The notes under the pieces: model-generated
What the model saw: the letters and a program-made list of their open reading frames with translations, nothing else
Told to the model about the DNA's origin: nothing
Databases searched by the model: none
Origin: Riptortus pedestris
Lineage: Eukaryota > Arthropoda > Insecta > Hemiptera > Alydidae
Direction of reading: 5' to 3'
Assembly (NCBI GenBank): GCA_019009955.1
Contig: CM032230.1
Location: 18,035,501 to 18,099,500 of the forward strand
DNA length: 64,000 nt
Made by a program: the position numbers and the translations under genes
Shown here: positions 35,701-51,068 of the stretch, piece after piece
How positions within the stretch are numbered: the first letter of the stretch is position 1
Layout of the letters: the number at the start of each line of letters is the position of its first letter

Positions 35701-38700
35701 AAATTTCTCTTAAGGGAAATCAGCTATTGAGGTTGTACTCATGACGCGATTTTCACAAAATCTCTTCAAAAGTCCATCGATCCATATATACATCTTTTAA
35801 CGCTCTAGCTATTGCAATTTTTGTTTAATGATAACCAAACACGATATTTAAACGTTTTATGTAAAATTAAAGATAAAGTTCGTTAATGGCTAAAATCGTG
35901 GATGGGGGTTTCGAAAAATGAAAATATCTCCGTTATTATGCGTAAGATTTAAAAATGATATCGTCAATTTTATTCCTAGTGTATTATAGTATTTACATGC
36001 TACACCTGTTTATTGGTTTCGTGAAAAGATACATCAAATTTTCACGGAACCGAACAAGGGAATACGAGGGTCACAAGCACATGCAGTGGTATCCCATTGC
36101 CTTCTGCATCAGACTATCCAGCAATAAAGGCATCATGAGGAAAATTCCATTCACACCAATAAAGGCATAAGTGGAGAAAATTTCATTCAAGGCCAGAGTT
36201 TATATAACCATCCCTTCGTAGCCTGTAGCCTACATAAAATAAGGATTGGCATTGCCAGTATCAGAATGCAGACTACAACTTTAATTTACCCTCCAGTCTT
36301 GCCCCACTCACATGTTGTGAGAATTTAGATAGGGAGGGGTATTGCAAGTGTAATCTCCTATAAATGTTGGTTTGTAATTTGTTTTCACTATATTGAATAT
36401 TAACCGAGGTATTTCCATATTTTAGCTTTCAATCCCCCACTCCTACTCATATCATATTAACGATAAGCTGAAGGATAATTGTAGTCAGTAGGATGGCGAG
36501 TGAACCACTTCATTCCAAGGTTACATAACAAATATAGTTTTCATTGAACGTTTACTGTTATGTGATGGCGGCATCCATTAAAATTTTTTGCTCTTTACTT
36601 GAAAATATTTATTTGATCTATTCCATAATCGACAATTAATCGTTTCAGTCTACACTAAAGATCATATTTGTTATTAGCAGAAATCGGTCATGGAATAGTG
36701 GAGTGTAGAGGGAGAAATATCTCCGTTATTATGAGACGAATCGTAAAATGTTATAGATCCAATCTTGGAAAACTATTGATTGCCTACAATTGTCGTTCTA
36801 TGCATTTTATCCTAACTAAAGTATTAAGTGAGTTTGTATTCGAACGTTCTTGTTTTTCAGCCTTCAGAGGTCCCCCCCCCTATTCATCAGTTTTACATAG
36901 AAATATATGTGTTGTGAGATGATATAAGAGTGTTATACCAGGACTAGGGGAAACTGCTTAGTTTATGCAGCCCTTGGCGGATTATCCCTGAAAGACACAA
37001 AAATTGTTACCATTATAGGGACTTCCCTGTAGTAGATTTTTGCATTTCACTTACATTCTGTCACATATGTTCTATGACATTTCTTTATGTGTAACACAAA
37101 TGGACGGCTCATAGTTGTACCAGTGAATTTTAGTAACATAATACATTTACAATAGCGAGCGTTATGTAATTTACAGGTAGGTAGGTCACCTGTGGCTGAT
37201 AGACTATACTTCTTTCGGTGGGGGAGATCTCCAGGGTGAGGTTCCTCAGCTGTCGCTCTATGGGGTCGACCGTAACCCAGGCTGTAACAATGAGGCCATC
37301 GACCACTAGTAGCACGAAGATCACTGATATCAGCTGCGTATCTTGCAACAACTAAAAAACAAACGGTTATTTAAAACTCCACTTAATGCGTTAAAATAAC
37401 TTCTAGCATGAAATAAGTTAAAATTTCAATATAGATAGTCTCCTGGAAATGAAATAATGTGTACGTATTGATTCACAGGGAGCTGAGTGAAAACCTAGCT
37501 GACGATGAATCAGTGTTGTGGAAACAATGTATGGATTCCAACAACATCCTAGCAACATTCACCATCCTAGTAACAATCAACCACCATCCTACTGACAGCC
37601 ATCCTACTGATTTCCATCTTCATTCCAACCAATACCATCCCATTAACTACAATTATCCTTTCAACAACCACCATCCTACTGACTTCCATCATCCCACCAA
37701 TACCCACCATCCTACTGACTACAATTATCCTTCCAACAACCACCATCCTACTGATTTCCATCATCATTCCAACAACTACCATCCCACTGACTACCATCAT
37801 CCCACCAACATCCTCCATCCTACTGACTACAATTATCCTTCCTACAACCACCATCAAACTGACTACCATCATCCCACTAACACCCACCATCCTACTGACT
37901 ACAATTATCCTTCCAACAACCACCATCCTACTGACTTCCATCATTCCACCAACACCCACCATTCTACTGACTACAATTATGCTTCCAACAACCACCATCC
38001 TACTGACTTCCATCATTCCACCAACACCCACCATTCTGCTGACTACAATTATCCTTTCAACAACCACCATCCTACTGAATTCCATCACTCCACCAACACT
38101 CATCATTCTACTGACTACAATTATCCTTCCAACAACCACCATCCTACTGACTTCCATCATTCCACCAACACCCACCATCCTACTGACTACAATTATCCTT
38201 CCTACAACCACTACCCTACTGATTTCCATCATCATTCTAACAACCACCATCCTACTGGCAACTATCATCCTTCCACATCCACCATCCTTTTTTGCTACTA
38301 TATTAAGCATTCATTTAAACTTGTACTCCACTTCTGCCACAGTCTGAATCCATTCATAGAATACTATTTGCTATTTGGTTAGCCCGATCTTCTGCCATTA
38401 TCCGAGCATGGCTACCAACCCTGGTGTGACGCCACTCTCCAGGATGAGTGGATGACCCGAGCGCCGTGAACCCGCCTCGTTGATAAGTAGACAAGAAGTG
38501 TATTTATTGATAGTTGTGGAGACTGATTGTGTCAAGGGGGTATCAAGAGTGGGCATATTATCACATACAACAACTGGTTCATGGGATAAAGGCTTGAAAT
38601 TAGCTGAGCATTGCTTCCTTTTTTTTTTTACTCCAGTTCAACTATAAGAATTTTAGCCTTCTAAACCTGAATACACCCTATACAGCAGTGTTCTATATCT

Positions 38701-41700
38701 ATATATTTGAAGATCTATAATCTATAATTTGATTATAATATTGATAGACTACCTTGTTTTTAACCACACCTCTTGCGCTTGTCGTGAATATCCTGTGTAC
38801 CCTGTATGTTTTAGCAAACATTGATCCAAAAGCCATTGAAAAACCTGCTGACAGTAAGTATACTCGAGCCTGGACAAGAAATAGAAAAACTGAATTAATA
38901 AATAGCACCACTATTATTATATAAAAGTCAACAATAGCCAACAAGTTAAGTTATGCATAGGTATTTAAAAACAAAACAAAATGAGAAGCCTTAATTTTTA
39001 AGGAAATTTCATTCATTTTATACAAAAACTACGTCTGAATTTTAGTTTAGCTTAGCGACATAGCCTATTTCATTTTGGGGACGGGAAGATTTATTACTAA
39101 AATACATGTTAAACAGTTTTTCTGCTATTTATGAGTAGCAAAGTGACTTATTATAACTTTTTTTAGTGTAATCTCTTTCTAATTAGTTCTTTGAAGAAAC
39201 CTATAAATTTAAGCCATTTATTATAAATTACTTCTTTTTTTAATTCTACAGGCGGGGAGCCCTGTTATGGTATACCACTGGTTGCATTTTCATTACCATA
39301 ATTTTTGAAAAAAGTAATATTTCAAAATATGTCATACACAATCTAGGTGAAATAGAGGATCCCTTACAGTAGAATTAGATCTAAGTTGATTCTAAAATAG
39401 TTCAAGGAAATCGCCAAGCATGTGATGTCATATATGAGAAAAGCAATAAAATTGTTAATTTCTCCTCATGACTAGAGCATAGAAACAAAAACATATTTTG
39501 AGCATGGATGTATTGTACAAGCCGGGGTAGCGGTGAGACGTGATCTGTGGGTACCACTTAACCAGGCTAAGAAGGTAAGATCTATCAGATAAACACAAGG
39601 TTTCTCTTGCAAGTTGAGCTCATTCATCCTAGAACTAATATGAAATGTCTTTGGCCTTGTTTCGTGAATGATTCGCAAGAAAGACCGTTATGTCAGGGAT
39701 TTGACTACTTAGTGGTCAACATCCGTTACCTCTCTGAAAGTAGCAGAAAAACCTTGCAGTTAGGTGGGCAGCAACTGTGTCACGACTACATCAATAAAAA
39801 GGGCATGGCAATATGGCTATGAAGGTCTTTCATTGAGAAAAAAGAGATGTGGTTACGTCTCCATTCTGGACCATTGGAAGGCATTTGACAGCGTAATCCA
39901 TAATGCTATATACCATATACTGAATGCTAATGCAAGAGACTAGCATCTGGGATGTTGTTATAAAAGGCATAATGCCTATGCATTAGGCATGCCTCTATGG
40001 GCATACCACTTCTGCCATGATGAAGTGTGCTAGGACCAGTGGTTGCCTGGGTCTCCTTGCTGCCAATGAAGGCAACTAGGAGACCTAGTCAAAGATATCA
40101 ATATGGACTGGAACATGTTATGGAGTTCTTCTATGGATAAGGTGGCTTTCTTTCTGTTCATCTCTCATATGGAATACTATCGTCAGCTAACTCGCCACTT
40201 GAGTGGGCAGAGTGTGAAGGCCAAGTAACAAGCTGTCGCCCGATAATTTCAACACTGCGGATTGTTAGCAAGCTAGGAAGTATGAAATCGATTTTAATTC
40301 TGATTTGGGGAGGTCTTAATAAGTTAAGCTGGTGGCCTGAGAGATGTTATTTCTACTCGGGCTACACTCTCAGGGGAGGCGGAAGAGATTGCTATTACCA
40401 TTTTTCCTGATGATAAGTTTTTCAATGTCTATAAACATTGTGAGGTAACGCGTGGACTTCATTTAACCCAGGTGAGTACATCTCTATCTCCAAGGGGTGA
40501 ACTTTACAGTAACTAGGCAACTGTGCAAAAAATGTGTGTTGAAAGGCTGCTTACCGTGCACACAGTGGGAAAAATGTGAGTTGAAGGGAGGCTGGCAGTG
40601 TCGAGACCAAGGAGAATCACAGCGAAGTATACCAACACACAGCCTACTACCGCCATGTTGTTTAGCTTAGGGCTGGATAACTTAATATACCTGAAACATT
40701 AAACATTGTTATATGGGCATATACAGCAAAGTGGAATATTCCTGGGAAGAAGACGATCGCTTTTGAGAAATTTTGTAATAACCAAAGAATCGGTCCAAAT
40801 CTGGGCGGATTTCCTCTTGCCAAGTAATTATACACACGACATACTCGTAGTCCTTAGTAGAGATTGACTGATGAACCCAGAAGATTGCTTAACAAAACAA
40901 TGACAAAAACCAGCACAACTCAAAACCAGAATGTGTTAAGGTTGAGACCATGAATATTGTATACAAATTATATCACGGAAGCCATCAGAGGTGTATAACA
41001 GTTTTCCCCAGTCAAATATTCTTCCAAATGAATTAAAACAAAGGAAAAATTAAAATTGGGCTTTTCGATCCCGGATGATATTTTCGCAAAAGAAGAGTTT
41101 TGTGAATGGGGAGATCTCCTAACCAAATTTATGTCTAAAAATCGTACATTTAATAAACCGTTGGAGTTGATTTTAAGCCAGGCTATAGAAAATACTCAGC
41201 TGAATGCATCATTGGAGTTGACGTTTACCAAAGCTAAGCAAGTCCTCTGCAAAATACATAGTGGAAGTTAACGTACAGGGTGACTTCAGAGGTAGAGAAC
41301 CAAGACAAATACCAAGAGAGAAGGCTGGATGATACTGGAGAGTTCTCCACACTACTGAATAGGGGCCACTTCACGAGGTAAAGAACCAAGACACTACTGT
41401 ACACTAAGAAGTTCATAGAGAGGAGGAAGTATGATACGGAGAGTTCCCTACAACAATGAATGGAAGAGACTTCAGTGACAGAGAACCAAGCCACTACTGT
41501 ACACGAACAGGTACCGAGGGAAATGGATGTATGATCTGGAGAGTTCCCCTACAACACTGAATAGTAAGGGAGACTTAGTGACAGAGAACCAAGACACTAC
41601 TGAACACACACCAGGTACCAAGGGAAAAAGATTTATGGTCTGGAGAGTTCCCCCACAACACTGAATATTAAGGGAGACTTAGTGACAGAGAACCAAGACA

Positions 41701-44700
41701 CGACTTAACACACACCAGGTACCAAGGGAAAAAGATTTATGATCTGGAGAGTTCCCCCACAACACTGAATATTAAGGGAGACTTAGTGACAGAGAACCAA
41801 GACACGACTTAACACACACCAGGTACCAAGGGAAAAAGATTTATGATCTGGAGAGTTCCCCCACAACAGGGAAAAGGATGTATGAGGCTGGAGTTCCTCA
41901 CCTTGCTGACTAGGAGTGACCAGTGATAACGACCACCACCGATTAGTTCATGCACACCACTGAAATGCTCCCTCCTAATGTTTATTGGACGAGTCTACTG
42001 TGGGTCACGGAAGTCCCACATGAAGACTTAATTCTGCGAAATTATAGCCGAGAAGTGGAAAGAGCAGAAATAGTTCCCTGCATAGCACAAGAGTTCAAAA
42101 CTAAACTTGCAGTCAACTATGCGTCTGTATGACTACCTGACTCTCATATATAAGAACCCCCTACACAAAGCTATTCTATGATACTCATGGAAATATTTCA
42201 CGGAACATTCTAAAAATCTACATCCATCGTATCTACTAGATGTCACGAATCTCCAACCAACCAATCATCAAGATGACTCGAATCTTACTTTTCCCAATCT
42301 AATAGATGTCTTTAATCTCCATCCACCCTATATACAAGAGATGATGCAAAGCTTCATTCATCGTCTCTACTGGATAACAAGAATCTCCATCCACCTCGGG
42401 TTCTAAACGATGCCATTCTATATACCAGATGATGCAAATAAACCAGATTAACCCTATCAGAATACATGATGCAATACATGCCAAATCCGAATAAATCACC
42501 GGATGATGCAAATCTCTATCCGAGGTGACTCGAATCACCATCCACCCAACCTCCTAAGTGATGCAATTCTCCATTCATTCTATATTCTAGATGATACAAA
42601 TCTCCATTCAACGTCTCTACTGTATAACTCGAACCTCTATCCATCCAACCTTCTAAATGATGCAATTCTCCATTCATTCTATATTCTAGATGATACAAAT
42701 CTCCATTCAACGTCTCTACTGTATAACTCGAACCTCTATCCATCCAACCTTCTAAATGATGCAATTCTCCATTCATTCTATATTCTAGATGATACAAATC
42801 TCCATTCAACGTCTCTACTGTATAACTCGAACCTCTATCCATCCAACCTTCTAAATGATGCAATTCTCCATTCATTCTATATTCTAGATGATACAAATCT
42901 CCATTCAACGTCTCTACTGTATAACTCGAACCTCTATCCATCCAACCTTCTAAATGATGCAATTCTCCATTCATTCTATATTCTAGATGATTCAAGTCTC
43001 CATTCACCGTCTCTACTAGATAACTCGAATCTCCATCCACTCCGGTTCTAAACGATGCTAACCTTCATCCGTTCTATATACCAGATGATGCAAATAAACC
43101 AGATTAACCCTATCAGAATACATGATGCAATACATGACCAAATCCAAATACATCACCGGATGATGCAAATCTCCATCCGAGGTGAATGGACTTTCTTTCC
43201 ACCAAACCTTGTAAATGATGAAAATCGCCTTCCACACTATCTACTAGATGATGCAAATCGCTATTCACTTTGTCTATTAGATGATGCAAATCCCCATTAA
43301 CCCTATCTATGAGATGATATGTCAGGAGGATGGAGTTAATATATGCGGCCTCTAGACTGAATAGTTGTAGGAATTTGTCTTAACAGGGATAATATTTCAT
43401 AATAGTTTAATCGGTAATTAAAAAAGCTGCTTCATACTTTACTTTTATTTGGTCGATTAGCTCATTTCATATATCGCTAATAGTTTTACTTTGGGAATGG
43501 GGCAGAGCTTTATTGATTCAAACAAAGAGGGCGAGGATGTTGCTGCTAACGTGGAGCAGTTAAGTGCAGCTTAAGTGTTCTTCCTTTCAGAGATGGCTCT
43601 TCAACTTGTTCCACTCCCTTTTCGTACTTGCTAAAACCAACACTTAATTCTCAACGCTCAGGTTTTTAAAAGCATAAAGCTAAGGCCCTTTTTACTGAGT
43701 TCAATGTCGACTTCAACAACACTTAACATTTCTCCTTCTGTTCTGATTAAATGGTTATCTCTCACAGGCGTCATGTAATCAATACCCTTCAACCAATCTA
43801 TACTAATTGGCACACTGCACTAATAATAAAGCACAGTAGGTGTGTTACAGAATGTAGTTTACGAATATACCTAAATGTACCACATAATTTGAACCATCAA
43901 CTGACTGAGGGTCTCAAACAACAAAACTATTGGGGAATTTGAATTTTATTTTAACATACTTAGTCACCCTTTTTTTTCCCCTAAATCGTGTTCGTGGTTC
44001 ATCATATTCTTTTATATGTTCCATTTTTTTTTTTTTTTTTTTAATCATTCTTTTCCAACCTTTAAGAAGAGAAAGGTGCCAGCGTTGTGAACCTCTAAAT
44101 ACAGCATGAAAACTGCGTACATGTAAAATTAAACATAGATAATCACATATTTAAGAAGTAGGAAGGAGATGAAAGGAGCCGACTGATGGAAGGACTATTG
44201 GTGCCCGAAGTGTCTACTGGGGCCGGGACCTTTCTGGACTATACCTTTAGTCCCTTCTGTGCATTCCGTTTTATCTTTTCCGCCGAGCTATAAAAGGTGC
44301 CCAGCCCGCCCCGATAGTTAGTTAGCTTTCAGCTCTCTTCAAGTGATCAACAGTGCCTGAACAGAGCGTTTTAGTTGCAGTGCGGTAAAGTGTTTTATGT
44401 GAAGAACTGTGTTGTGCCGTTTTTATGTGAAGAACAGTGTACTGCCGTGTAATAGTAAAGGGACAGTACCGTGATCGTGAGTTATTGGACTGTGCAATAA
44501 GAAGAACGGTGAAGCTATCATGCTGTGAGTAGAAGTTAAGGATAATTAACCAAGTGTATAGTGTATTTGTAAATACTATATTTTGCAGTGATAAAAACTC
44601 TAAAGCTTGTGTGTATTTAATTTTGAAATCCAAAAAAAAACTCTAATAAATAATGTTTATTATTATTGTAGTAAACGTAACAATAAAAAAAAATATTGAA

Positions 44701-46526
44701 GGAGAAATTAACGTTATCAGTCTATGTGGAAATACAGTAGTAGTAAATAAAGAGAACTTATATTTATTTTATTATTTTTAATTACGGTATTTTATTTTTA
44801 TAATACATATATCTTGTAAATAAATAGGTAACTTGACACAATTTGAAAAACAAAAATTGCTTTCTTTTATGAAGAAATGGCGAAACGAAAATAGTAATAA
44901 AAAACTGATCAATAAAATGTTCATTAATCTGTCTATTAGTTTCTTGCTGAAAGTTGCATTAGTCAACTACTTGACCATTTTCGAAATATCAATATAAATA
45001 GTGTTTGTTGGCGCAAATTATCGACGGAACTTGGAGGGCGTAGAAATTAAAATACCCGAGGCTGGGAGCTCATTGAGAGGGTGGCTAAAATATATATAAG
45101 TATATTATATTATAATAATTTAAATTAAATAAATTATTCTAACTTGTGTTTGCTATAGTGGAGGTTGATGGCTAGAAAGGAGAAGGCTAGTATGAGGCCC
45201 ACTGCAGCGAATAATGCAACGAGGATGAATGCAGCAGAGTCAACACTGACAGTCCTGGTTTTGAAGATCCTCGCTGCTACTGGCTTGTGCCCTCCGGGCC
45301 AGGCGAGGCCCTTGCAGCCTTCGCATCTCAGCGACAGCTCTCTCTCCATCCCGTCGTACAGGCCTACCATCACTCCACCGTCATCTGCAATCAATAACTC
45401 GTTATAGAAGATTGGGAATAGAACAGGAATTGTGACTATAGAGTAGATCTGAAAGTAGAGTAAGTCCACCACACAGAGGTTCCGTAACCTAAGCGGATTT
45501 CCCAAGTGCTGGTGACCTGTGATCTCATATCACCACGTATTTTCTATTTATACGTAAAAACCGATGAGTAGAAGGGGAAGTTAAAGAAGGCAAAAAACAT
45601 GTAACTACGAATAATTCCCTTAATATTTCTGTGATCCGACTCACAAAAACGAAGATATTTTGAATTTTCTAATCCTCCCTCTATAAAAAACCATGTCCGA
45701 TTTCAGTCAATAACAAATTTGATCTTTAGTGTTGACTGAAACGGCTAATTCTCGGCTATGGAATAGATCAAATATATATTTTCAAGTAATGAACGAAAAA
45801 GTTTAATTGATGCCGTCCTCACATGACGCATTTGCAAGTGTCTAACAAAGTAATACGTCAATGAAAACCATATTTGGTATTTAACCTTGGAGTGAAGCGG
45901 TTTATGATACAGCTTTTAGTTACAATGACATGGGGAGGAGTGGGGGTTAACAGATGGCCGAAAACTAAAATATGGAAATATCTCGGCGTCAACTAAGCAG
46001 ATTTCCCACGTGCATCACGTATTTGCATTTATCTAAAAGTGTAAAAGTTCAATGAAAACAATATTTAGTATTTAGACTCCAAATCAAGTGATTCATAGTA
46101 TAACAGGTCATTGTTAGTACGACATGAGTGGGAGTGGGGGCTTACTGAAGACCGAAAAGTGGTTAATAATTAAGATATTGAAAAAAAGGATATTACAACA
46201 TTTATAAAACATTACGTTTTCAATAAGATTGATTCTATATAATAAATCAACGCATAACAAGAGTTCTCGAAATAATTCCTCCCTCGTCCGTTTTTAACTA
46301 TTACAAACTTGATATTTAATTTCACATAAAACGTTTAAATATCTATTTCGGTAACGATCGGACCGACCACTATACAAATATATATATATATATATATATG
46401 CAGTATTATAATATAATAAAGTAGCGCCTGTATTTTTACAGCCCTGAAAAAGAGAAAATATATATTCTGGAAATTTCGGCCTAAACTAAGATCTTTTCAC
46501 CAACATTGACCAAACAATAAGAGCAC

Positions 46527-46596
<70 letters not shown>

Positions 46597-49500
46597 TTTT
46601 TAAACGGACCTCAGTTTCGTTATCTGCTAGGTAGGATCGACGGACCTATGAAGATATTTTTCGAAAATCCCTTCATGAATACAACCTCAATAGCTATTGA
46701 TTTAGCCACCTGCTAATAAAACGGCCTTAATAAAACTGGTATACATGATGTCGGGTGCTGGTTCGCCCGACAAATAATTAATAGAAAATGCATTAATTCT
46801 CCGGTTATGATACTGGATATGACGAACATTACCACCTTCAAAATGTATTTGTATGCTCACCTTGTATTTGATAAATTGCAGTGATGCCAACCCTGTCAGG
46901 GCCATTGAAGGAAACAGGGCCCTAAAAAAGAAAAACAGAATATTACATTTATAGTACTATCTCCCGTTAATAATAAATAATGCAATGGCTAATGAACGTT
47001 ATTAGTGTTTCCCATCATTCTTATTTTAAAATATTTTAACGTGTAGAATAGTGCCATAGTTAGTACCTTTTTTAATCATATAATTAATCATTCTCCCTTT
47101 TTAGAGTGAAGTTATGATTAATTGCTTATCCATTATCATCTATTTGAAAATGATTCGTTGAAAAATTAGGTTGTTTTCGGATATCCTCGAAAATATTAGG
47201 ATAATGTTTTAATCTTATTGGTTTTTGGGAAGTATTTATAGATTACATCAGTGTGCTTTTATTTTACTTTCCTCCTTATTTCTCTAAAACGTCCATTAAA
47301 GAAAAATAATCTTAGAAAGGATCCAGAATGGGGGTTGAATTTTTTCATAAATTACATTCCTTAGAAATGTCACATTAATGAGCGAGACATTAATTGAGAA
47401 TCGCACTGATCCTCTTGATAATTAGTTATTTATAATGCTAAATAGAATAAGCCGTTCTAAGATTGATCCTTGACGCATAATCAATCAGGGTTGCGTAATG
47501 AAATATGCACGAAGGATCTGAAATTTACCCACAACAGAATATCGAGAAAGGTCGGAGGAAGATGTCCTATTCATTGATTTCAAATCAGCAGACGATTCAG
47601 TTTATAGAAGCTACATTTGAACAATAAGGATGGCGTTCATTCAGAACGACTACTACAGGACGAAAATCGTGAATCATAGTAAAAAATCTCCATATGTGGA
47701 AACCAGATATTGCTATGGACAAGTTATTGAATCACATCTTAAATTAACAAAAAAGGCCGTCTCGCAGGTGCTGCGTACTAAGCAGATTCCCACTGGCGTT
47801 ATGTATTTGCATTTGTCACAAAAAGTAACTGTTCAATGAGAACAATATTTGGTATTTAGGCATTTTGCTAAAGATTTCTGCATTTTACGTAAAATGAACT
47901 GAAATAAGTTCGTTTTAGAATTTTGTTTTCTATAAGAATCCGCTATTAAAACTATGGCATTCCATCCAAAGTTATGGTCTCTGGAGAAGTACTGGACGAG
48001 GTTACGAGGTTAAATATGTACTGAAAAGATTCTTCAGGGTCACAATTAAGGCAAAATAAGTCTCAGAATTTATTAATACCAATGGCGACTTTAAGGGGAG
48101 TGGTACGGGAACTTGGGACACCCTGTATATCTAGTTTGGTAAGGATTAAGCAAACATTGCGACCGCTAGTTAAATATATATATATATATAATTTTGAATA
48201 GACCTCATTTTCGTCATCTCCTAGGTAGAATCGATGGATATTTGAAGAAATATCTCGAAAATCGCGTCATAAGTACAACCTCGATAGGATTTCCTAAGGG
48301 AAATCTGCTAAAACGTTAGATACCGTGTGATTTAACATATTTTGATTAAAATTCTTTGATATTTCCCCCAATATGCAAATGTATATCACAGTCTACACCA
48401 CAGTATTCAAGGAGTTAGTTACCTTAATACTCAACCTTCAATTTTTGTTGCTTTAAGGATAGTTCAAAATTTCCTTCACAACAGAACTTACTGATAGGCC
48501 GTTGAAGTTTATAGTTTCTAAGTTGGACGCCAGAAGTGCTGCAAGATGGTTGCTGGTGTAGTCGAAGTTAGCCAAGTCCTGTTGCTGTGTTGCTGATGAT
48601 ATGGCCAGAGCTATTGCCCAGACTGCATCGTAGCTTTCTCGGGAAAAGCCTTCGCCCTCCAGCACTGGCTCCAGCTCGGAACGGTTCTGCAACAGGCACA
48701 AAACAAAAGTCCGTCACGCAGGGGCTGCGTAAACTAAGCAGATTTTCCACTTGAAGTTTTACCATAGATAAATTTACATACTATTAAACCTTAAACGTAA
48801 ATATTAAGTGAATAAATACAAATGAAAACCAGAAATGATGCAGTCCATTTATATCGTAATAATCTCCACAACGAGAACCGTCACCATTGTAAACACCAGG
48901 TAAGCCAACCTCTCGGAGCTGAATAGATGGATAGAAATATTCTTGATCGAATATAAAAACTATATAATATGTTAATTTTATTGAAAACTATTTATAACAT
49001 CTAGTACTGTAATTTATAATGAATCAGAATAATCTGAATCACTATAACTGTAGTAATCCAAGAAAAAATGACGGGGAGCGGGGAGCGGGGTTCATCAGAG
49101 CTTATTTTCATGTATCTCCACTAGAAAAGATTTGTTGACCACAATATTTGGTATTTCGGCTTGAAGCAAGAGGGTTCATGATATATTTCCTTATTCTTAA
49201 CTTCGGATGACCGGATAACCGCCCCCCTCTTGGTCCGATTTCAGCCATTAACGAACTTGACCTTTAGTTTTGCATAAACGCTTATATAACGAGTTTGGTA
49301 AAGATAAAAAAAAATTGCGAACGCTAGAGCGGTAACAGATAAGTGTATACTTTTGTCGTCAACTCCTGGGTAGGATCGATGTACATTTCAGGAGATTTTT
49401 GGAAAATCGCGTTATGAGTACAACCTCAATAACTGATTCCCCTTTTATTATATAAAAAATAAAATGTTTATATTATATTAAAAATTCCACAATTCTATCC

Positions 49501-50093
49501 TGGGATTTTCATGGAACAATAAGAAGAATTCACCAATACCCTTAAGCGACGTGAAGTTACAAGCCAAAATTTTTAAAAATTCCTAAATTGATGCAGCGTA
49601 GGAATTAAAAATTCATTTTAAACACAATACCAGTAAATAAATTATAAATAAATTCTTACACCTTTCCGATAAAACCGATATAAGAAAGTTACTTGGGAGC
49701 CCCCCTCCAGGGTGAGGTAGTAAAGTGTATAATAATGCATGCTAACATAATTTATTCTCTTAATACATATACAAAAGTTTAGCTCATGAAAATCGAGTAA
49801 GAACTTTGACATTATTAAAAGCAAATAATAAGGGTTCTACACACAATTTTTGGATCCTTTTTCTCAATAAGACTAATATTAACGTAGGTATTGCCGAATA
49901 CGTGATTGGATCAATCTGTTAGCGCTTTAGCGGTCGTAACTTTTGTTTGATTGTTACCAAAGGATATTTAGACATTACGAAATAAAGATCAAGTTCTTTA
50001 ACGGCGTAACTTGATCTTTATTTTGTAACGTCTCCAGTTTGGTAACGATCAAACAAAAATTACGACTGCTAGAGCGTTAACAGGCAAATCTAT

Positions 50094-50169
<76 letters not shown>

Positions 50170-50996
50170 GAACGGACCTCATTTTCGTCATCTCCTGGGT
50201 AGGATCGATGGACATTTGAGGAAATGTTTTTGAAAATGCCGTCATGAGTACGACCTCAATAGCCAATTTCCCTTAAGGGCCGTCAATCAATCACTGTCAC
50301 TATCACAATCACTTAATATACCATTGAATAAATAACCTTAAGGACCTGTATTATAGTCTGCTCTTTTCTCGTGCTGAGAATTTTCTATGAATTCAGCAAT
50401 TTAATTTTTGTAAAATTGATAAATCAATATAAATCCTTCTATTTTTATCATCATTTGTCACGTATATAATAAATTATATGTCCTATTGATGGAAAATGTA
50501 TGATCCATTTACCATCTAATTCATCAGACCATTCTCCCAACATATAACCTGTTTTACAGTATTAGTACCTTCATCTGTATATTTTATACTATCAGTATTG
50601 AAATATATTCTTCCGTATTTTTTCCCTAACATCCGACACATCATAATCTTACATCTACAATCAACATTCGACCATCTACAATCGTAATCTCGCGTTGCTT
50701 GAAGCAAATTCAGCCACGAAGATGTTAGTAGCCTAGCTATTTTCTTCCTAATAATCCTTAGTTATTAGTGAACCGAACCCTTTATTTGGAGAGAGATAAA
50801 GACGTTCAATTCTTCACAAATTTATAAATACAAGAAATTTCTTCACAAATTTGTGAAGAATTGGACGTATTTTTAGCAGATTTCCCTTAAGGGAAATCAG
50901 GTGTTGAAGTTGTACTCATGACGGAATTTTCGAAATTGTTCTTCAAATGTCCATCGATCCTACCTAGTAGATGACGAAAATGAGGTCCGTTCAAAA

Positions 50997-51068
<72 letters not shown>

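Larger units (their letters stand above)
45986..46720 (+). mobile_element. HINE-like repeat with (TA)n, Penelope-like insert and (CA)n
   Basis: The head GTCAACTAAGCAGATTTCCC and the tail AACGGACCTCAGTTTCGTT enclose a (TA)n tract (46379-46400), a foreign segment (46401-46528) and a long (CA)n tract (46529-46594). The tail decays before the hairpin. Confidence 0.7.

Noticed and set aside
37459..38382. Long open frames on both strands rich in His/Pro or Met/Val
   Set aside because: They are products of a 72-bp minisatellite whose period is a multiple of three. No domain and no splice support.
42503..43051. Long repetitive open frames on both strands
   Set aside because: A 99-bp tandem repeat keeps frames open. 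The translated repeats resemble no protein.
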